A stretch of 64,000 bases of DNA from Mesorhizobium sp. Its GTDB lineage: Bacteria > Pseudomonadota > Alphaproteobacteria > Rhizobiales > Rhizobiaceae. Shown here one piece after another: positions 7,805 through 15,326 of the stretch (the stretch's first letter is position 1; each line of letters starts with the position of its first letter). The stretch covers positions 162,960-226,959 of the forward strand of contig SUGL01000002.1 of NCBI GenBank assembly GCA_004963905.1. Reading direction: 5' to 3'. Below the pieces are notes generated by a model. The model did no database searches, was not told the DNA's origin, and worked only from the letters and a program-made list of their open reading frames with translations. The translations under genes were made by a program, and so were the position numbers.

Positions 7805-7925
7805 CAAAAGAAAAGGCCGGCGGGAGGAGGTGCCGGCCTTTTCCTGTTACGAGCCAGCGGGAGGAGGAGCTGGCTGGTCACCCCGGAGAGCGAAGGGAGG
7901 AGGTTTCACTCCCCGGGTATTCATC
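7805..7925 (-). ncRNA. small RNA with three CCUCCUCCC hairpin loops ('cuckoo'/CcsR-like)
   Basis: Read on the minus strand, three consecutive stem-loops each show a ten-base loop ending in CCTCCTCCC. Hairpin 1: 7917-7881, paired arms with G-U pairs, loop 7904-7895. Hairpin 2: stem GCCAGC/GCTGGC, 7874-7853, loop 7868-7859. Hairpin 3: stem AAAAGGCCGGC/GCCGGCCTTTT, 7842-7811, loop 7831-7822, followed by T-rich sequence, so it also serves as a terminator. CCUCCUCCC is an anti-Shine-Dalgarno motif and defines the alphaproteobacterial cuckoo/CcsR small-RNA family. The RNA lies downstream of the phasin gene on the same strand, so it may be processed from the phasin 3' UTR or have its own promoter. 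The 5' end is a guess. Confidence 0.8.
7811..7842 (-). terminator. Rho-independent terminator (third hairpin of the small RNA)
   Basis: Perfect 11-base-pair stem AAAAGGCCGGC/GCCGGCCTTTT with a ten-base loop, followed on the minus strand by TTTTCTTTTG. It would end transcription coming from the phasin gene and the small RNA. Its loop carries the same CCTCCTCCC motif as the two upstream hairpins. Confidence 0.85.
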
Positions 7926-7992
7926 TGCTCAATCCATCGCACATCTATTTGTCTGACAAAATGCGACGTTTTGATGCAGTTCGTAGCGCGTA

Positions 7993-8457
7993 TCAGGCCG
8001 CCTTGACGTCCTTGATCGCCTTCTCGAAAGCGGTCTTGACCGGCTTGGAGACGTCCTCGACGGCCTTGGAAGCGACGGTCTGGAAGTCCTTGGCCTGCTC
8101 GATGGCCATCTCGACGCGCTTGCGCAGGAAGGAGGTCTGCAGCTCGACGACCTCGGAAAGCGTCTTGGCGCCGACCAGGGCTTCGAGATGCGAGAAGCTG
8201 GCCTCGGCGTTGGCGCGCAGGATGGCGATGGACTTGAGCGACAGGTCGCTGGAAACGGTCTTGGCGGTCTCGTAGGTCGACTCCAGAACCTTCTGGGTCT
8301 CCTCGGCGCCGTTCTTCAACTTGGCATAGGCCTCTTTCGACTGCTCGACGCCCTTCTCGGCGAAAGCGCGGATCTGGTCGGTGGCCTTGGAAGCGTCGAA
8401 GCTCGGGAATTCGACGTTTTCGATGGTCTCAGCGGTCTTGGCGGTGGTCTTGGACAT
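7993..8457 (-). CDS. phaP: phasin family protein (PhaP type)
   Basis: 154 aa, mostly helical and coiled-coil-like, rich in Ala, Lys and Glu, without Cys. Core: FDASKATDQIRAFAEKGVEQ, then SKEAYAKLKNGAEETQKVLE and SIAILRANAEASFSHLEALV, the phasin_2 pattern. Phasins coat polyhydroxybutyrate granules. The start MSKTTAKTAETIENVEFPSF fits the family; the frame continues upstream only as antisense of the kinase gene. GAAAGG lies ten bases before the ATG. The neighbouring CbrA-like kinase and acetoacetyl-CoA synthetase mirror the phaP1-cbrA-acsA2 order I recall from Sinorhizobium. The small RNA lies directly downstream. Confidence 0.88.
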   Translation of the reverse strand: MSKTTAKTAETIENVEFPSFDASKATDQIRAFAEKGVEQSKEAYAKLKNGAEETQKVLESTYETAKTVSSDLSLKSIAILRANAEASFSHLEALVGAKTLSEVVELQTSFLRKRVEMAIEQAKDFQTVASKAVEDVSKPVKTAFEKAIKDVKAA

Positions 8458-8703
8458 TTTCCAACCTTTCAGGGGTAGCGGCTTTGACAGAAAGCCGTCT
8501 CGTTCATGTATAATGGCAATATAAAGGCAAATTTTGTGCATTGCAACATCTTTGTTGCAGCGCACCATAAAAATCGCCAAGCCGTTAACCACGAGCCCAG
8601 AGATTTCGGCCGATGCACGGCATGGCTTGTGGACCTTCGCCCCGTACGCTTTTATTAACAAAGCGTTAACCGAAATGCCCGCTTGCGGAGGGTTCGCCAG
8701 CGC
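8458..8703. promoter_or_regulatory. divergent promoter region, phasin / sensor kinase
   Basis: AT-rich gap of about 245 bases between the divergent phasin and kinase genes, containing runs such as ATGTATAATGGCAATATAAAGG on either strand near 8507-8530 and GCTTTTATTAACAAAGCGTTAACC near 8648-8671. Both genes probably start transcription here. I could not define a single convincing -35/-10 pair. Confidence 0.4.
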
Positions 8704-11700
8704 ATGCCGCCTGAAAACTACTCCTTCCTCGATGTCGCCGTGCTCGATGCGGTGCGCCAGCGCTTCGCCGCCGGAGACGCGCTTGCCATATTGTCGGCCG
8801 ACCTCGAGCAGGTGATCTGGGCCAATGGTCCCGGCGCCGCGGTGTTCGGCTATCCTGATATCGAGGCCATCATCGGCGCCTCGGCGCGGCTGCCGCTGAT
8901 CGCCAGGCGGCAGATCATGGCGACAAGCGGCTTTCCGGACATCGGCAGCGACCGCACCATCACAGTGAGGCTGGCGACCGGCATGGTGAGCCGCGCCATC
9001 GGCTTGCTCGCCAGCACGGTGACGATGCCGGACGGGGAAAAGGCGATCCTGCTGGCGATACCAGCGGCACAGACCGGTTCGCGCAGTACCGCCGAAATCG
9101 CCAGCCGCGCCATCGGCGGCTTCACCGAGGCCGGACATTTCATCGCCTTCGTCGACGCCCGCGGTCATGTCGAGGCGGCTTCGGAAGGCTTCGCGGCGCT
9201 TGGCATCAAGCCGGAAACCCTGGCTGCCCTTGTCGCGGACGTGGCAAGTGCCGGAGACCGCGTCGTCAAGCGCCTTGTTCCCGGCGCAAGCACCTCCTAC
9301 CCGGCCGGCTTCGCGCGGCTTACCGACCAGCGCCATCTCCTGGTGGTGATCGACGAGGACCAGCTCGACGGCCAGCAGGACGACCGGCCTGGCGACGATC
9401 GGGCCGCGGCGCCGGAAAGCGCGTCCGCCGCCCCCGAAGACAAGAGCATCGCCGCCGAAGCCGAGTCGGTCCGAGAGCACGATATCTCGCCCCCGGCTGC
9501 GACCGCGGGTGGAGAGGCGGTTGCAACCTTTGCGGGACCCGCTGATCACGCCCGGCCAACGCAAGAGACCACGGCCGACGCGCCGGATGCCACCAAGGCA
9601 GGCAAACGGACTGTCGATGCCGGCCCCGCGCAGCACGACCACTGGTATTTCAACGCCGGCGGCGACGATGTGCCTGAGCAGGAAGCACCGGCGCGGGTCG
9701 AACCGACGGGTACCGTCGCTGAAAGCCGCCGGGATGCCGCCGAAACCGCCGCTCAGGCAGGGCCGGCCGCGGCTCGCAACATCGACCGTTCGGCGTCGCC
9801 GCTGCGTTTCGTCTGGCGCACCGACGCCGAGGGCAAATTCAGCGCGCTGTCGCCGGAATTCGCCGACATCGTCGGCAAGCCGGCCGCGGATGTGATCGGC
9901 CGCCGCTTCAAGGATGTCGCCACGACTTTCGGGCTCGACGCATCGGGCGAGATCGCCACCCTGCTCGAGCGGCGCGATACCTGGTCGGGACGCTCGGTGC
10001 TTTGGCCGGTGGCGGGCACGGACCTGAAGATCCCCGTCGATCTTGCGGCGCTGCCCGTCTATGGCCGCAGCCGCGCCTTCGAGGGCTTCCGCGGCTTCGG
10101 CGTCGCGCGCAGCGCCGACGCCGTCGTCGATCCGGAAGCGCTGGGCATGGCGCTCGTACCCAATGGCACCGCGCCAGCCGAAGCCGAACCCGCCGCCGAG
10201 CAGCCGGCGGCGGAGCCGCCGAAGTCTGCCGACCCGTTCCAGGGCGAGGTGCCCGCGCTGGCCATCGTGCCGAAGCCGGAGCGGCGCTATGCGGACAAGG
10301 TGATCCGGCTGGCCGAGCACAGGCAGCCGGCCAACGACAAGCAGCCAGGACCTGACACGCCAGGAAGCGACAAGCCGGGACATGAAAGGGGCCTGTCGAT
10401 CCTGGAGCGCAGCGCCTTTCGCGAGATCGGCGAGCGGCTGCGGAAGGACAGTGCCGGCCCGGCCGAGCCGCTGACGGCTGAAGTTGAAAAGCGGCCCGAT
10501 GCAACCACCGCCGGCCCAGCGGCCGAACAACCGACGACCGGTGAGAGGAAGACCGGCGAATCCGATCTGGCGGCGCCTGTCGCGACCAGCCATGAGCCCG
10601 CCGCGCAGGAAGATAACCAGCCAGAGGCCGATGCCGATGAGACGGCCGAGGCACAGACCGAGGCGGAAGATCAAAAGGATCTGGCTCGGCTCGACGGCAC
10701 CGACGATGCTTCCGAGGCAACCGGCGAGGAAGCCTCACCCGCGTCCGGTTCGCTGCTCGACTATGCCGGACGCGAGAAAGCCGCCGATGAAGCGCCGGGT
10801 TCCGAAACCCGCCAGACCGCAGCGACGGAAAAGGCGGCTGAGCCGAGGACTGAACGGCCGGCCGCGGCCTCTAACGCCGGCGCTGACGACGACAGCATGA
10901 CGGCCGACGACTTTCGCGATGCGGAAGACAGCGAGGACTGGGCCGGACCCGACGGCGCCCTACCCGCAGCTGAACAGCCCGGCGAAGCGAAAGCGACGCC
11001 TCCGGAACGGCCGCGCCTCACGGTGCCGCCGCTCAAGCTCGAAGGCTTCGTGCCATCGGCCTTCTCCACCGGAGAGGAAGCGAGGGCGCCGGACACCTCC
11101 ATCGTCGCCAGGCTGCCGGTGCCGCTGCTCATCCATTCCGGCGATGTGCTGCATTACGCCAATGACGCCTTCCTCGAACTCACTGGCTATGACGCGCTTG
11201 AGGACCTTACCGATGCCGGCGGGCTTGGCGCGCTGTTCGCCGACCACTACGCCGACGACGGCGAGGCCGCCGAAAGCGACCGTTCGCTGAAGCTCACGAC
11301 CCGCCAGGGCCAGGAATTCCCGATCGATGCGCTCCTGCGCTCCGTGCCGTGGGGCGACGGCAAGGCGCTGATGCTGGTGGTGCGCCGCTCCGGCGAGGAC
11401 GAAGCGCCGGCGGCGCACTTCGGCGCGGCGAACGACGAGCCGAGCCAACAGCCGGACGTTTCCGAGCTCAAGTCGCGCATCGCCGAAATGCGCACCATCA
11501 TCGACACCGCCACCGACGGCGTGGTGCTGATCGGCCGCGACGGCAATATCCGCTCGATCAGCCGTCCGGCCGAAGCCCTGTTCGGCTTCGACAGCGACGA
11601 GATCGCCGGCAAGCCCTTCGCTTCGCTGTTCGCCATCGAGAGCCAGCGCGCGGCGCGCGACTATCTCGCCGGCCTTTCCGAGCCGGGTGTGGCAAGTCTG

Positions 11701-12585
11701 CTCAACGACGGCCGCGAGGTCATCGGCCGCGAGGCGCAAGGGCGCTTCATCCCGCTGTTCATGACCATCGGCAGGCTGCCCAACGACAGCGGCTTCTGTG
11801 CCGTCGTGCGCGACATCACCCAGTGGAAGCGTGCCGAGGAGGACCTCACCCAGGCGCGCGCCGTGGCAGAGCGCGCTTCTTCGCAGAAGACGGATTTCCT
11901 CGCCCGCATCAGCCACGAGATCCGCACGCCGCTCAACGCCATCATCGGCTTTTCGGAACTGATGGTGGACGAGAAGTTCGGTCCGGTCGCCAACGACCGC
12001 TACCGCGACTATCTGCGCGACATCAACCGTTCGGGCAATCACGTGCTCGACCTCGTCAACGATCTCCTGGACATCTCCAAGATCGAGGCCGGCCAGCAGG
12101 AGATGGCGTACGAAGCGGTGTCGCTCAACGACACGCTGGCCGAAACGGTGGCGATGATGCAGCCGCAGGCCAACCGCGAACGCGTCATCATCCGCTCCAG
12201 CTTCGCCTCGCGGCTGCCGGAAGTGGTGGCGGACCTGAGAAGCGTGCGCCAGATCGCCCTCAACATCCTGTCCAATGCCATCCGCTACACGCAGGCCGGC
12301 GGACAAGTGATCGTCTCCACCGCTTACGAGGCCTCCGGCGACGTCGTCATGCGGGTGCGCGACACCGGCATCGGCATGACGCAGGCCGAAATCGAGCAGG
12401 CGCTGAAGCCATTCAAGCAGATCAATGCGCTGAAACGCGGCCGCGGCGACGGCACCGGCCTTGGACTGCCGCTGACCAAGGCGATGGTGGAGGCGAACCG
12501 CGCGCGCTTCACCATCACCTCGACGCCCGGCGAAGGCACGCTGGTCGAGATCGCCTTCCCTTCGACGCGCGTGCTGGCCGAATAA
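8704..12585 (+). CDS. cbrA: PAS-domain sensor histidine kinase, CbrA/PdhS-like
   Basis: About 1293 aa, probably cytoplasmic, with no clear membrane helix. PAS-like regions at about residues 20-150, 370-480, 799-900 and 920-1050, separated by long Ala/Glu/Pro-rich linkers. Then HisKA with the phospho-accepting His1071 in ISHEIRTPLNAIIGFSELM, and HATPase motifs NILSNAIRYT, DTGIGM and GRGDGTGLGLPL. The H-box region closely matches the DivJ/PleC/PdhS group that acts on the division regulator DivK. Position beside phasin and acetoacetyl-CoA synthetase suggests the CbrA orthologue, which in Sinorhizobium governs cell cycle, exopolysaccharide and symbiosis. The ATG at 8704 is preferred to the TTG at 8683; GGAGGG lies upstream. 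The linker-rich N-terminus is unusually long. Confidence 0.75.
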   Translation: MPPENYSFLDVAVLDAVRQRFAAGDALAILSADLEQVIWANGPGAAVFGYPDIEAIIGASARLPLIARRQIMATSGFPDIGSDRTITVRLATGMVSRAIGLLASTVTMPDGEKAILLAIPAAQTGSRSTAEIASRAIGGFTEAGHFIAFVDARGHVEAASEGFAALGIKPETLAALVADVASAGDRVVKRLVPGASTSYPAGFARLTDQRHLLVVIDEDQLDGQQDDRPGDDRAAAPESASAAPEDKSIAAEAESVREHDISPPAATAGGEAVATFAGPADHARPTQETTADAPDATKAGKRTVDAGPAQHDHWYFNAGGDDVPEQEAPARVEPTGTVAESRRDAAETAAQAGPAAARNIDRSASPLRFVWRTDAEGKFSALSPEFADIVGKPAADVIGRRFKDVATTFGLDASGEIATLLERRDTWSGRSVLWPVAGTDLKIPVDLAALPVYGRSRAFEGFRGFGVARSADAVVDPEALGMALVPNGTAPAEAEPAAEQPAAEPPKSADPFQGEVPALAIVPKPERRYADKVIRLAEHRQPANDKQPGPDTPGSDKPGHERGLSILERSAFREIGERLRKDSAGPAEPLTAEVEKRPDATTAGPAAEQPTTGERKTGESDLAAPVATSHEPAAQEDNQPEADADETAEAQTEAEDQKDLARLDGTDDASEATGEEASPASGSLLDYAGREKAADEAPGSETRQTAATEKAAEPRTERPAAASNAGADDDSMTADDFRDAEDSEDWAGPDGALPAAEQPGEAKATPPERPRLTVPPLKLEGFVPSAFSTGEEARAPDTSIVARLPVPLLIHSGDVLHYANDAFLELTGYDALEDLTDAGGLGALFADHYADDGEAAESDRSLKLTTRQGQEFPIDALLRSVPWGDGKALMLVVRRSGEDEAPAAHFGAANDEPSQQPDVSELKSRIAEMRTIIDTATDGVVLIGRDGNIRSISRPAEALFGFDSDEIAGKPFASLFAIESQRAARDYLAGLSEPGVASLLNDGREVIGREAQGRFIPLFMTIGRLPNDSGFCAVVRDITQWKRAEEDLTQARAVAERASSQKTDFLARISHEIRTPLNAIIGFSELMVDEKFGPVANDRYRDYLRDINRSGNHVLDLVNDLLDISKIEAGQQEMAYEAVSLNDTLAETVAMMQPQANRERVIIRSSFASRLPEVVADLRSVRQIALNILSNAIRYTQAGGQVIVSTAYEASGDVVMRVRDTGIGMTQAEIEQALKPFKQINALKRGRGDGTGLGLPLTKAMVEANRARFTITSTPGEGTLVEIAFPSTRVLAE

Positions 12586-12596
12586 CCGCGTTTTCG

Positions 12597-12660
12597 GCCA
12601 GAGCAATTCCAGGAAAAGTGCGTAGCGGCTTTCCTTCCGGAATTGCGTAAAACCAAACTA
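12597..12660. repeat. intergenic mosaic repeat, family A (RIME-like)
   Basis: Contains GCAATTCCAGGAAAAGTGCG, then CTTTCCTTCCGGAATTGCG. The two ends, GCAATTCC and GGAATTGC, are inverted, so the unit folds into a hairpin. The same unit recurs at about 20322-20490 (three copies), 27040-27112 and 32440-32505, always between genes. It matches the style of Rhizobium-specific intergenic mosaic elements. Confidence 0.75.
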
Positions 12661-12683
12661 CTCTGCGATCCAGGCCAGGAAAG

Positions 12684-12708
12684 AAAAAAGGCGTCCAATG
12701 GACGCCTT
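12684..12708 (-). terminator. Rho-independent terminator, minus strand
   Basis: Nine-base-pair stem AAGGCGTCC/GGACGCCTT (12688-12696 with 12700-12708) with a three-base loop; the minus strand continues TTTTTTCTTTCC. It is oriented to stop transcripts from the minus strand, either the synthetase mRNA or a small RNA in this gap. Confidence 0.8.
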
Positions 12709-12800
12709 GAAATGGGATTGCTGTCACAACGGGGACTTGAGCGAATCTGATCCTCAGGGGACGAGGAACGGGATTTCTCCCTCAAGTTACACGCGACTAT
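12684..12800 (-). ncRNA. candidate small RNA between cbrA-like and acetoacetyl-CoA synthetase genes (MmgR/suhB-like?)
   Basis: The 517-base gap between two convergent genes ends, on the minus strand, in a perfect terminator (12708-12684) preceded by an unpaired CAATCCCATTTC stretch and, further upstream, by short pairing blocks (ACTTGAG/CTCAAGT, GGGAGAAATCCC and CCTC...GAGG). In Sinorhizobium, as I recall, the polyhydroxybutyrate-related small RNA MmgR (alpha-r8, Rfam suhB) sits in the gap between a sensor kinase and an acetoacetyl-CoA synthetase gene. The call rests on position and terminator. I could not verify the family's sequence signature. It may instead be only the 3' UTR of the synthetase transcript. 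Confidence 0.4.
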
Positions 12801-12965
12801 CGGCGCCGTCCCTTAACAAGTCCTTACCGGGGGCCGAAAAAATTTACGAATGTGTACCACTCGTGAAATCTAGGTAAATTCGACCGACACAATTTTTTAA
12901 CCATGCCTAGGGAGTTTGACGGCCTGACATATTGCATGGCTTGGCAATTAGCCGAAGCCCTCGCG

Positions 12966-13028
12966 TCGTCGTCATCCTTGGGCGAAGCAGGAGCGAAGCG
13001 ACGAGCGCAGACCCTAGGATGACGACGG
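12966..13028. repeat. intergenic palindromic repeat, family B
   Basis: Begins CGTCGTCATCCTTGGGCG and ends CAGACCCTAGGATGACGACG. The outer CGTCGTCATCCT and AGGATGACGACG are inverted, giving a stem of about 12 base pairs. Longer two-part copies occur at 51989-52173 and 59692-59873. It lies at the 3' end of the acetoacetyl-CoA synthetase gene. Confidence 0.7.
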
Positions 13029-13102
13029 GGATAGTCGTTTCGGCCAATCTCGAACGTTGCCAGCAAACCGCAATCTTTGCTGGGAAACACTACAATCTGG
13101 AC

Positions 13103-15064
13103 CTAATCCGCCAGCTGCGGCAGGTTCTTGAACAGCTCCAGCGCCTCGGGATTGGCGAGCGCTTCCTTGTTCTTGACGGCGCGGCCGTGGACCATGTCGC
13201 GCACGGCGAGCTCGGTGATCTTGCCCGATTTGGTGCGCGGGATATCGGTGACGGCAACGATCTTGGCCGGCACGTGGCGCGGGCTGGCGCCGGTGCGGAT
13301 CCTGGCACGGATGCGCTTTTCCAGATCCTCATCGAGGGCGACGCCGGCGGCCAGCCGCACGAACAGCACGACGCGCACGTCATTGTCGAAATCCTGGCCG
13401 ATGCAGAGCGCCTCCAGGATCTCCGGCATCTGCTCGACCTGGTTGTAGATTTCGGCGGTGCCTATCCTCACTCCGCCGGGATTGAGCGTGGCGTCGGAGC
13501 GACCATGGATGATCATGCCGCCATGCGCCGTCCACTCGGCGAAGTCGCCATGGCACCAGACATTGTCGAAACGCTCGAAATAGGCGGCGCGATATTTCTT
13601 GCCTTCCGGGTCGTTCCAGAAGCCGATCGGCATCGACGGGAACGCCTTGGTGCAGACGAGCTCGCCCTTCTCCTGCCTGACCGGCTTGCCGTCGTCGTCC
13701 CAGACGTCGACCGCCAGGCCAAGGCCCGGTCCCTGGATCTCGCCGGTCCAGACCGGCTCTGTCGGAACGCCGAGCACGAAGCAGGAGACGATGTCGGTGC
13801 CGCCGGAAATCGAGGCCAGGTGCACGTCCTTCTTGATGCCCTCATAGACGAAGCGGAAATCCTCCGGCGACAGCGGCGAGCCGGTAGAGGAGATGGTGCG
13901 CACGCTTTCGAGGTCGTGGCTCTCGATGGGCTTCAGCCCCGCCTTGCGCACGGAATCGATGAACTTCGCCGAGGTGCCGAAATAGGTCATCTTCTCGGCG
14001 TCGGCGAAATCGAACAGCGCATTGCCGTCGGGATAGAAGGGCGAGCCGTCGTAGAGCAGCAAGGTCGCGCCCGAGGCGAGGCCCGAGACCAGCCAGTTCC
14101 ACATCATCCAGCCGCATGTGGTGAAGTAGAAGAAAAGGTCGCCGTCGAGCAGCCCGGCATGCAGGCGCTGTTCCTTGACGTGCTGGATCAGCGTGCCGCC
14201 GGCCGAATGCACGATGCATTTCGGAATGCCGGTCGTGCCGGAGGAGAAAAGGATGTAGAGCGGGTGCGAAAACGGCAGCCGCTCGAAGGCGAGCGGCTTG
14301 ACTGCGTAGGGCGAGAGCGCTTCTTCAAGCGCCGCTGCCTCGTCGATGGTGGCGGCGACATCGGAGGACGTGCCGAGATAGTCGACGACCAGCACCTTGC
14401 GCAGGGTTGTCAGCTTCGCTGCCACCGCCCGGACCTTGTCGGCGACCTCGATCGCCTTGCCGTTGTACCAATAGCCGTCGGGGGCGATGAAGACGACCGG
14501 CTCGATCTGGCCGAAACGGTCGAGCACGCCCTGTTCGCCGAAATCGGGCGAGCAGGAAGACCAGACCGCGCCGATCGAGCTTGCCGCCAGCATGGCGGCG
14601 ACGGTCTCGGGCATATTGGGCATCATCGCGGCGATGCGATCGCCCTCTCTGACCCCGAGCGACACAAAGAGCTGCTGCAGGCGCGAGGTGAGCGCATGAA
14701 GCTCGTTCCAGGATAGCCGGCGCTCGACCTTGTCCTCGCCGCGGAAGACGATGGCCAGGCTGCCACCCGTCTTCTTCAAGAGGTTCTCGGCAAAATTGAG
14801 CTTCGCGTCGGGAAAGAAGGCCGCGCCCGGCATCTTCTCGCCATCGACGAGGCCGCGCTCGCCCTTGTCGCCGACAAGCCCGCAGAAATCCCAGACCAGG
14901 CTCCAGAACGCCTCGCGATCGTCGATCGACCAGCGATGGAGCTCCGCATAGCTGGAGAAAGCCTCTCCCGACTTCGCTGCGGCCGCCTTCATGAAGGCGG
15001 TCATGGGCGCGGAGGCGATCCGGTCCTGCGTCGGCGTCCACAAAGGGGTGTCGGCGGCCATCAT
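13103..15064 (-). CDS. acsA2: acetoacetyl-CoA synthetase
   Basis: 653 aa acyl-adenylate-forming enzyme that activates acetoacetate to acetoacetyl-CoA, feeding polyhydroxybutyrate turnover and ketone-body use. The AMP-binding motif is ILFSSGTTGIPKCIVHSAGG (about residue 265), followed by LFFYFTTCGWMMWNWLVSG, diagnostic of AacS rather than acetyl-CoA synthetase, and later ISGGTDIVSCF, the hinge HGRSDATLNPGGVRIG and the C-terminal lysine region TKSGKITEL. The start was placed at the first ATG after GGGAGG, not at the upstream TTG. It converges on the kinase gene across a 517-base gap. The symbol follows the Sinorhizobium arrangement; aacS is an equivalent name. Confidence 0.93.
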   Translation of the reverse strand: MMAADTPLWTPTQDRIASAPMTAFMKAAAAKSGEAFSSYAELHRWSIDDREAFWSLVWDFCGLVGDKGERGLVDGEKMPGAAFFPDAKLNFAENLLKKTGGSLAIVFRGEDKVERRLSWNELHALTSRLQQLFVSLGVREGDRIAAMMPNMPETVAAMLAASSIGAVWSSCSPDFGEQGVLDRFGQIEPVVFIAPDGYWYNGKAIEVADKVRAVAAKLTTLRKVLVVDYLGTSSDVAATIDEAAALEEALSPYAVKPLAFERLPFSHPLYILFSSGTTGIPKCIVHSAGGTLIQHVKEQRLHAGLLDGDLFFYFTTCGWMMWNWLVSGLASGATLLLYDGSPFYPDGNALFDFADAEKMTYFGTSAKFIDSVRKAGLKPIESHDLESVRTISSTGSPLSPEDFRFVYEGIKKDVHLASISGGTDIVSCFVLGVPTEPVWTGEIQGPGLGLAVDVWDDDGKPVRQEKGELVCTKAFPSMPIGFWNDPEGKKYRAAYFERFDNVWCHGDFAEWTAHGGMIIHGRSDATLNPGGVRIGTAEIYNQVEQMPEILEALCIGQDFDNDVRVVLFVRLAAGVALDEDLEKRIRARIRTGASPRHVPAKIVAVTDIPRTKSGKITELAVRDMVHGRAVKNKEALANPEALELFKNLPQLAD

Positions 15065-15326
15065 CGTTCCTCCCAAAGCGCGTCGCGATCGCGGCAGTTA
15101 AGCCTGATGTCGCCTGCGTCGTTGTCCCAAAACCGGCGTGGCGTTTGCGGGCCGGACGGGTTTATCGCTTATGCATACCGCAGCGCAGCAGAGCAAGATT
15201 TTGTTGGATTCGCCGACAAAGGATAGGGCGCAAATGCCATCGCAGGGCCATAAAGACTTGAAAAGCGTCAGCTCTCGGTTACACCCGTCGGGCGATTTGT
15301 CGGCAATGGAAGCATAACGGGGCGCA

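Noticed and set aside
7993-10674. 893-codon minus-strand frame
   Set aside because: Only the last 154 codons are the phasin. The rest is antisense to the CbrA-like kinase.
12720-12850. 6S RNA or SRP RNA in the cbrA-acsA2 gap
   Set aside because: The pairing blocks do not form a single long bulged rod, and the conserved SRP core was not found.
12932-14716. 594-codon plus-strand frame opposite acetoacetyl-CoA synthetase
   Set aside because: Antisense shadow starting in a family B repeat; no domain recognised.
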